From Cliona cf. orientalis (Eukaryota; Porifera; Demospongiae; Clionaida; Clionaidae), in assembly GCA_963930775.1 (NCBI GenBank), contig OZ005692.1:3954135-4018134 (forward strand): a stretch of DNA of 64,000 bases. The letters run 5' to 3'. Below are positions 59,014 through 64,000 of this stretch, piece by piece (position 1 is the first letter of the stretch; each line of letters opens with the position of its first letter). Both the position numbers and the translations under genes were made by a program. Under the pieces are notes generated by a model, which was not told where the DNA came from, searched no databases, and worked only from the letters and a program-made list of their open reading frames with translations.

Positions 59014-62000
59014 TACATACATATGCATGCGTATACATGTACATGTAGTAAGATTTCAGTTGGATAACTGGAACAAGCTTCGTAACATCTGTGCTAAGGA
59101 GATAGGTCAGAAGATGAAGAAGAAAGAGCCGGTTGGAGATGATGACTCACTACCAGAGGAGATCGTTAAGAAGCTAGACTCACTCACTGCTGAGGATATT
59201 AGGGTATGTGTAAATGTACATGTGTTGAAGCCAAAAGCTACAAGGATTGAAGTATATACACATACATGATTGGGGATCCTCCAGACTACATGAGTACTTT
59301 TCCCCAGAGGAGGTTGGACACGATCACTTGCGCACAAAAAGTGGGCGTGTTGCCCCATATATAACACTGTACAAAATGTAAGTCACGATCTAAAGCCTTG
59401 ACGACAGTTTTAAATGTGAAAGCAAGTTGAAATCCATGAGAAAAGAAGATCCAGCGCCATACCCCGCCCATCCACCCCTCACACTTCTTGCAAATCGAGA
59501 AAACTCGTTCCTCAGAATGGCAACATCATAAACAGTATTTATCGATTGCAGTCAGCTTCTTTCGCCGTTATAACACTAGATCTACACGATTCGTCTCTGT
59601 TTTCAGCTTCAGATTTGGCCATAGTTCACAAACGCAAACATTTTAGCTACCAGCTACACTCGCAAATGGCATTCTTTTGAACGCGTGGCAGCATAATTGC
59701 ATACCAAGATTATGTGACTATGGCACAAATATGCGTCATGTCCAACCTTCTCTGACTTTTCCCCTCTAATATTAGGATTTGGCGTGCATGTTTATATTAT
59801 AGACATGAGGGTATCATGAAACGTGAATATACTTGTAGTGATGATGACCCTTTACCGCATGGGTGGCGACCCCTTACCATAATTGATAGCTGATTGCATA
59901 ATCACATTTGTAATGCTGTATGAACATTGAATATTAATGTTGTGTTGTAGCCAGTGACAGTGACCCAGATCAAGAAGGTCCAGAGCTTGATTGAAGAAGC
60001 TGCTAACAAGACCAAGATAGAGATCAAGGAGTGTGAAGAGGAGAGATACAAACATCTGGTCATGATCGGGAATGTTCTACACCCCAGCGTGCCAATCAGT
60101 AATGATGAGGTAACTGTATGCACAATACTGTACAGCCGGAAATATTGGCAGGAATTAAATTTGGCAGTTGAGCCCAAAATGGCTATTGCAAGAATATTGG
60201 CAGATTTAAATTTGGCGGTTCGGTATGGGATCGCCATACACATATATGCGAGTAGGAAATTTTGTCTGATTTTAATTTGGTGGTTGTAATATAGACCGCC
60301 AAACTGCCAAATTTAATTCCACGCCAAATTTTCCGGCTATACGGTATGTTAGTGTGCACAGTGTATACTATATGAAATTTTCACCAGGCGAAAATTTGTG
60401 CCAATTTGCCATTAGTGAAAAATTTATCACGCTAAATTTTTATCCAATGTTAAATATTGCATAGAGGATATGAGGACCTTTACCACATTAGTGATTTTCT
60501 TTACGATTTTTCCTGCCATACAAAGGTAGCTGCATGAGCTTGATAAAATTCTTATTCTGCGAAGATTTATCATAATAATTTATATGTTTTCCTCTTCTTG
60601 CTCCTCTCAGGATAATAATGGAGTTGAGCGGACATTTGGTGACTGTGCTGTGAGGAAGAAGTACTCTCACATTGACCTCATCCACATGATTGATGGTGTG
60701 GAGACACAGAAGGCCACCATCTGCGCTGGAAACAGGTGCTACTACCTAAAGGTGCGTATGGTATACACGTACATGACATTGTACGTACAAGGTACATGCA
60801 TGTACCTAAGGCATGTTGGGTCAAGTATAGAAGTGGAGAATAACCCCCAAAAGCTTTGTAGGCGCCACCATCCTATTGTGTCTTGAAATTTTGCCCGAGA
60901 ACATTGGGGTTAATATCCGGATGTGTTATTGTACAAATTTTGGTTATAAATGTACTTATCTGTAAGTGCATCCTCAATTGCACATGTATAGCTGTTGAGC
61001 GTTGTACACTGTGTATACGAAGGGTGCCATAGCAACATAGTGCACTGTCTGCTTAGTCAGCAGTTTATGTGGCTGACTGAGTCATGGGTGTATATACACG
61101 AAAATTCAAGGTTCATTTTCTACCACTGTGCAACCCAATCTCGATCCTAAGGGCAACCACACCTTTGCCTGCCCTAACTATGTATACGAAATTAGTGGCT
61201 GGAGTAAACGTGTGATCATCATCGCTCCATCTCAATTACTGTTTATTAGCTTACCTATAGACAAAGGGCGGTCCCTCTCTTACTAAGCATAGTTCTAGAA
61301 GCCATTTACACTAATTTTACGACTCCAGCTATGTACGTAAGATGTGGACGCTTACTAGGGAGTGGGTGGCTGCCCAGGACTCTCTCTGTCTTTCTCCTTC
61401 CCTAAATCCCTTCTCTCCCCTATTCCAGGGTCCAGCAGTGTTCCTGGAGCAGGCTCTCATCCAGTATGCCATGAGGATCCTCCACGGCAAGGGCTACTCT
61501 CCGATCTACACTCCCTTCTTCATGAAGAAGGAAGTCATGCAGGAGGTCGCCCAGCTCAGCGACTTTGATGAAATGCTTTACAAGGTGAGGATAGTACAGT
61601 ATTTAATGTGCAACTCTGCCTTGTATTCTCATGTACTGTATGGGATACATGTATTATGTGGTAGTTCTGGATGGAGGCCTTCACATTTAATCATGTCTGT
61701 GTTGATTGTTCAAACTGCATGTACATGTATATACACTACCTAGAGTGCCACAGTTCCTTCCATTCATGTCTGTATTGATAACCGCAAAGCTGTCACCACA
61801 TTCTTTTATCATATCTACGTTAGTAAGCAGAGAAAAACGTAGCACAGCCTCAGGAAATGTACTGTACACATGTACAATCATGTACGGTCATTATTGACGA
61901 CCATTACCATATGCCATCTCATTTACAGCCTGCACTCCTGCCACCTTCATTCTTTATTTATCCCTTTTCCCTCAGGTTATCAGCAAGAGCAGTGAGGTGG

Positions 62001-63158
62001 CTGAGGATACCGCTGTGGAGGAGAAGTACCTGATAGCAACAAGCGAGCAGCCAATCTGTGCCCTCCATCGCGATGAGTGGATGGAGCCCAAGGACCTGCC
62101 CAGGAAATATGCTGGAATATCTACGTGTTTCAGACAGGAGGTGGGATCTCATGGGAGGGACACCAGGGGCATCTTCAGGGTACACCAGTTTGAAAAGGTA
62201 TGCTACATACATCTGAATATGCTGTACAGTGGACACTGGTTATTGAGCGTAGTTCGCTGTTAAGTGTATTCTTTTAGTTCTGTGCAGGCTTCAACAGTCT
62301 GTTAAATGTGCCATAGTGCATGCTTGTATTGTCCAACATGTCGGTTATATATGCACATGTGGGGAAAAGAGCATTAGCGGAGGCTAGCACAGTGTATGTG
62401 ACTAGATCACAATATCTAAGACAATGGATGAAAGTGAACAGAGAGCATATTGTTGAAGTTTCTCCACTATCCTCCAGTGGTGCACATGAAGCCATGGTGC
62501 AGACATGTGTATAGTTTATCGTAAATGATAATGTTTTCTTCTCTGTGCATACATATTGTATTCACGTACATGTATACACTGTAGGTTGAGCAGTTTTGCA
62601 TCAGCAGCCCTCATGATGACATCTCCTGGAAGTTGATGGATGAGATGATTAACAATGCAGAGGAATTCTACCAGTCTCTGGGAGTGGCCTACCGTATCGT
62701 CAACATTGTCTCTGGTAAACTGTACTGTGTGTGCATGCATATACATGTACATGTACATGTACGTTTGTGTGTATACGAGTATACATACACATTATACAAT
62801 AGTATGGTCAAATGTTTTGCATTTGGGGAGGGGGGGTGGGTTGATCGAATCGCCTACATTGTGTAAATCCCATTAGATAAATTTGCTGTCCACTCTATAA
62901 TGCCATGCGTAACTTTTAAGTAATTGAGCCCTGTAGGTGTGTATTTACACGTATGTGTGAGTGAGTGTGTGTGTGTACCTATCTATCTCTGTCTGCTCAG
63001 GTGAGCTTAATAACGCTGCTGCTAAGAAGCTGGACCTTGAGGCTTGGTTCCCTGGCTCTGGTGCCTTCCGTGAGCTGGTCTCCTGCTCCAACTGCACAGA
63101 CTACCAGTCCAGGAGGCTGCAGATACGCTACGGGCAGACCAAGAAGATGAACACACAG
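57788..63158 (+). CDS. SARS1: Cytosolic seryl-tRNA synthetase (C-terminus outside window)
   Basis: Eight exons are seen: 57788-57923, 59049-59203, 59951-60109, 60611-60751, 61429-61584, 61976-62197, 62585-62714 and 63001-63158, with GT-AG borders and joining phases (419 residues). The start [20 protein letters not shown] matches the family N-terminus. The tRNA-binding coiled-coil arm is encoded by exons 2-3 ([20 protein letters not shown]). The class II catalytic core includes ALIQYAM...YSPIYTPFF (motif 1), [29 protein letters not shown] (motif 2) and [20 protein letters not shown]. Motif 3 and the C-terminal extension, about 95 residues by comparison with the 514-residue human enzyme, are not in the window. 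The enzyme charges tRNA-Ser with serine using ATP, and also supplies the substrate for selenocysteine. Introns carry several MITEs. Confidence 0.97.
58094..58344. mobile_element. 251-bp inverted-repeat element in SARS1 intron 1
   Basis: The left end TTAGGCCACTCCAATATGAT and the right end ATCATATTGGAGTTGCCTAA are complementary with one difference. Inward, TTTCCCATTTCCCACCC has no clear partner. Size and ends suit a MITE; the superfamily is unknown. Confidence 0.6.
58732..61092. repeat. Two copies of a 127-bp repeat in SARS1 introns 1 and 4
   Basis: 58732-58859 and 60967-61092 are over 93 percent identical by eye. Both begin TGCATCCTCAATTGCACATG, contain ACGAAGGGTGCCATAGCAAC and end GAGTCATGGGTGTA. 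They have no inverted ends, poly-A or tRNA-like boxes, so the class is open. Both are in the gene's sense orientation. Confidence 0.8.
60128..60344. mobile_element. MITE, TTTGGCGG family (SARS1 intron 3)
   Basis: This 217-bp copy is related to 21854-22071. The left end has mutated (TA|CTGTACAGCCGG); the right end is intact (TTTTCCGGCTATACGG|TA). The interior AATTTGGC(A/G)GTT units and GCGAGTAGGAAATTTT are shared. Confidence 0.8.
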
Positions 63159-63223
63159 GTATCATGAGTCAGCCTAGTCTAAGAGAAACTCTGATCCTTA
63201 GCTGCTTAGAAAGTGCCAATGTA

Positions 63224-63348
63224 CCGTGTGGGCAGAAAATTTCGAGGGAGACAACTTTTATGAATTCCGAGCATTCCGTGAATATTTTCTCCGTGAAGTG
63301 TTTACTTCCTACTGATCCGCGAAGGTTTTGAATGTTTCAACTATACAG
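63224..63348. mobile_element. Degraded, shortened MITE of the TTTCGCGG family
   Basis: TA|CCGTGTGGGCAGAAAATTTC and the right end ACTATACAG|TA are eroded versions of the family ends. CGAGGGAGACAACTTTTATG and ATCCGCGAAGGTTTT are interior remnants. It lies in the SARS1 intron after exon 8. Confidence 0.6.
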
Positions 63349-63476
63349 TAACCAAGAAGCGTTTGTACATGTGTACACCAGTAAGACTCGATGAAGCTAA
63401 AGGCATGGGAAGTTTTTAGTATACACATGTACAAACATAATTCAAATAAATGTGTTCAATTTCTCATAAGATATTA

Positions 63477-63968
63477 CCGTACTCGCTCTATTTATCCGAA
63501 CGGCCAAAAATAATTATTAATATCGCCGTTCGGTATTAAATAGAAAGTAAATAAATTCGGGCAATGGTTTGTTCGAGTGTAAATAGAACGGATCCGGTGC
63601 GAATGGAGAAAGCACAATTATAGCGATGAAGAAACAGCAGTCAATGTCCAACTATAGGTTTATCATTGTCAGCTCTAGAGTTCTCAGTATCGCTGTGCTC
63701 TCAGGAGCGATCACAAAATGATCGCCGTCTGTATCTGTGTTACCTTTCTGCTCTTATATGCTGTCCAAGATGTGGTAGCCACACTCTTCGATGAACGTGG
63801 AAGAGTTGTCTCGAGCTCCTGCCATGCCGTACCGTGTGGCCGTTCGGTTGATTTAGAGCGGATGAGAAAACTTGAAATTCAAGATGTTCGACGAATTAGA
63901 AAGGAAATAAATTACTTAAACTTGCCGTTCGGGCTATTAGAATGTTCGAATAATTAGAGCGAGTACGG
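63477..63968. mobile_element. 492-bp MITE, GCTCTAATTATTCGAAC family, TA|CCGTACTCGCTC ends
   Basis: The element is flanked by TA. The left end CCGTACTCGCTCTATTTATC and the right end AATTAGAGCGAGTACGG are complementary with few changes, extending to CCGAAC/GTTCGAA. The interior has inverted CCGAACGGC/GCCGTTCGG units. A 79-residue frame (63718-63957) inside starts with a hydrophobic stretch but ends within the terminal repeat, so it is probably fortuitous. Confidence 0.8.
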
Positions 63969-64000
63969 TACTTACACATATGTGCTGTTTGACTATTTGT

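Noticed and set aside
59290..59770. Inverted-repeat element in SARS1 intron 2 (AGAGGAGGTTGGACACGA and its partner near 59738-59756)
   Set aside because: The 16-of-18 match is real, but the outer ends and target duplication could not be defined, so it is not listed as an element.
63718..63957. 79-codon frame with a hydrophobic start
   Set aside because: It lies within the 492-bp MITE and ends in its terminal repeat; no homology is recognised.

Overview
This is an animal nuclear segment, most likely from a sponge (Porifera). The bacterial-style layout is absent: coding sequence is split by GT-AG introns, and most of the window is intergenic DNA dense in inverted-repeat elements. Animal-type genes support this: a cytosolic seryl-tRNA synthetase (SARS1), BolA-like protein 1 (BOLA1) and a BEN-domain protein. 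The Pmp-like beta-helix/multipass membrane proteins are the main reason for preferring a sponge. The species is inference.

Layout. 0.7-9.8 kb holds a tandem pair of about 1,140-1,150-codon beta-helix/multipass membrane protein genes on the minus strand. Both copies carry breaks: two frame changes in one, two in-frame stops in the other. 9.8-13.9 kb holds a palindromic AP-1/CRE-like array, a two-exon fragment of a coiled-coil gene, a MITE and an orphan first exon behind an NRF1-like palindrome. 14.1-19.2 kb is an apparently complete ISL2EU-type DNA transposon with about 470-bp inverted repeats. Its two convergent genes encode a four-exon SWIM/YqaJ-nuclease protein and a THAP-DDE transposase. 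20.2-22.3 kb is BOLA1, with MITEs in two introns. 26.1-28.6 kb is a 5'-truncated CR1/L2-like non-LTR retrotransposon. 29.9-37.7 kb is a graveyard of repeated, decayed coding fragments of a family I cannot name, plus a COP1-like fragment. 37.9-41.7 kb is a decayed DIRS-like tyrosine-recombinase retrotransposon with a hairpin element in its RNase H domain. 43.6-46.9 kb is a membrane-protein gene with a minisatellite-coded tail. 47.4-50.1 kb is a BEN-domain gene with a Gln-rich 10-residue repeat. 51.4-52.5 kb is an intact Tc1-type (DD34E) transposase between two GAGTGTG-rich arrays. 57.8 kb to the right edge is SARS1 (eight exons seen, C-terminus outside).

The most unusual overall signal is a set of otherwise dissimilar MITE families, several repeated within the window, that all begin TA|CCGTA and end TACGG|TA. 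They sit in introns of BOLA1, the BEN gene, the minisatellite-tail gene and SARS1, and in intergenic DNA. This suggests mobilisation by one transposase family, which was not found here.

All calls are from reading the sequence. No database search was run.
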